A stretch of 5,367 nt of DNA. Source: Anaerolineae bacterium. Lineage in GTDB: Bacteria; Chloroflexota; Anaerolineae; Anaerolineales; Anaerolineaceae. The stretch covers positions 1 through 5,367 of the forward strand of contig JACRAG010000251.1 in the NCBI GenBank assembly GCA_016213455.1, in the 5' to 3' direction. Shown here piece by piece: positions 5,218-5,367 of the stretch. The notes under the pieces are model-generated. The model had not been told where the DNA came from. It saw only the letters and a program-made list of their open reading frames with translations, and did no database searches. The translations under genes and the position numbers were made by a program. How positions within the stretch are numbered: the stretch's first letter is position 1; each line of letters opens with the position of its first letter.

Positions 5218-5367
5218 TTACTCGCCAGTGGAGTTCAATCGCTCCCAACTGCGGCTTTGATTGTCAGGGGGATGGATGATGCCGCGCAACCGGGCGGAGA
5301 CTTTAAGCAGCTTGCGGCGGGTTTCGGTGGCGATTTCCGCGACGACTTCATCGTCACTATTGCTGCA
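5218..5367 (-). CDS. C-terminal 49 codons of an unidentified minus-strand protein (5' end outside window)
   Basis: Reading leftwards from the window edge, a minus-strand frame stays open for 49 codons and ends at TAA (complement of 5218-5220). The peptide includes DDEVVAEIATETRRKLLKVS, a likely amphipathic helix, then ARLRGIIHPP and a polar end SRSWERLNSTGE. I do not recognise the family. Two things favour a real gene: third codon positions are about 69% G+C by my count, compared with about 51% for the competing plus-strand frame over the same bases, and an intrinsic terminator with a minus-strand T-tract lies just downstream. The gene would be convergent with rpsI. It is too short to assign a function, and the alternative plus-strand frame from ATG 5191 cannot be fully excluded. 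Confidence 0.55.
   Translation of the reverse strand, partial: CSNSDDEVVAEIATETRRKLLKVSARLRGIIHPPDNQSRSWERLNSTGE

Noticed and set aside
5191..5367. Plus-strand open frame from ATG 5191 to the window edge (59 codons)
   Set aside because: Its third-position G+C is only about 51% by my count, compared with about 69% for the overlapping minus-strand frame, and the terminator orientation favours the minus strand. It remains a weaker alternative.

Overview
The window is a bacterial ribosomal-protein and RNA-polymerase cluster: the 3' end of the spc operon region followed by the alpha operon and the L13-S9 pair, all on the + strand. Gene order is map(3' end)-rpmJ-rpsM-rpsK-rpsD-rpoA-rplQ-truA-rplM-rpsI. 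The order, the zinc-ribbon (C+) forms of L36 and S4, the GTG-started RpoA with its N-terminal extension, and the style of the S4 and RpoA sequences suggest a moderately GC-rich Chloroflexota member, possibly Anaerolineae. That assignment comes from memory of the families, not from a search.

Layout. Positions 1-191 hold the C-terminus of type I methionine aminopeptidase. A good sigma70-type promoter overlaps its stop codon and is followed directly by rpmJ; the infA gene often found here is absent. rpmJ, rpsM, rpsK, rpsD, rpoA and rplQ follow with mostly tight spacing and Shine-Dalgarno (SD) sequences. Two spacers stand out: 149 bp between rpsM and rpsK (a long GC-rich hairpin, then a 25-bp tandem repeat ending in the rpsK SD) and 65 bp before truA (two hairpins with a competing alternative pairing). 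truA, rplM and rpsI are closely linked. rpsI ends in an intrinsic terminator, and after position 5150 a second hairpin appears to terminate a convergent minus-strand gene whose C-terminal 49 codons enter from the right edge.

Main anomaly. rpsD reads as S4 for 153 codons and then meets an in-frame TGA. The following 58 codons, in the same frame, still encode a recognisable S4 C-terminus ending in NEQLIVEYYSR. A short stretch inside this tail looks shifted by a compensating -1/+1 pair. Since S4 is normally essential, sequence error or a very recent lesion is more likely than a working truncated protein, but recoding cannot be excluded from sequence alone.

The genes work together in translation (L36, L17, L13 of the large subunit; S13, S11, S4, S9 of the small subunit), transcription (alpha subunit), tRNA modification (TruA) and nascent-chain processing (Map). 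I see no mobile element, CRISPR array, tRNA or rRNA, and nothing that amounts to a new accessory system.
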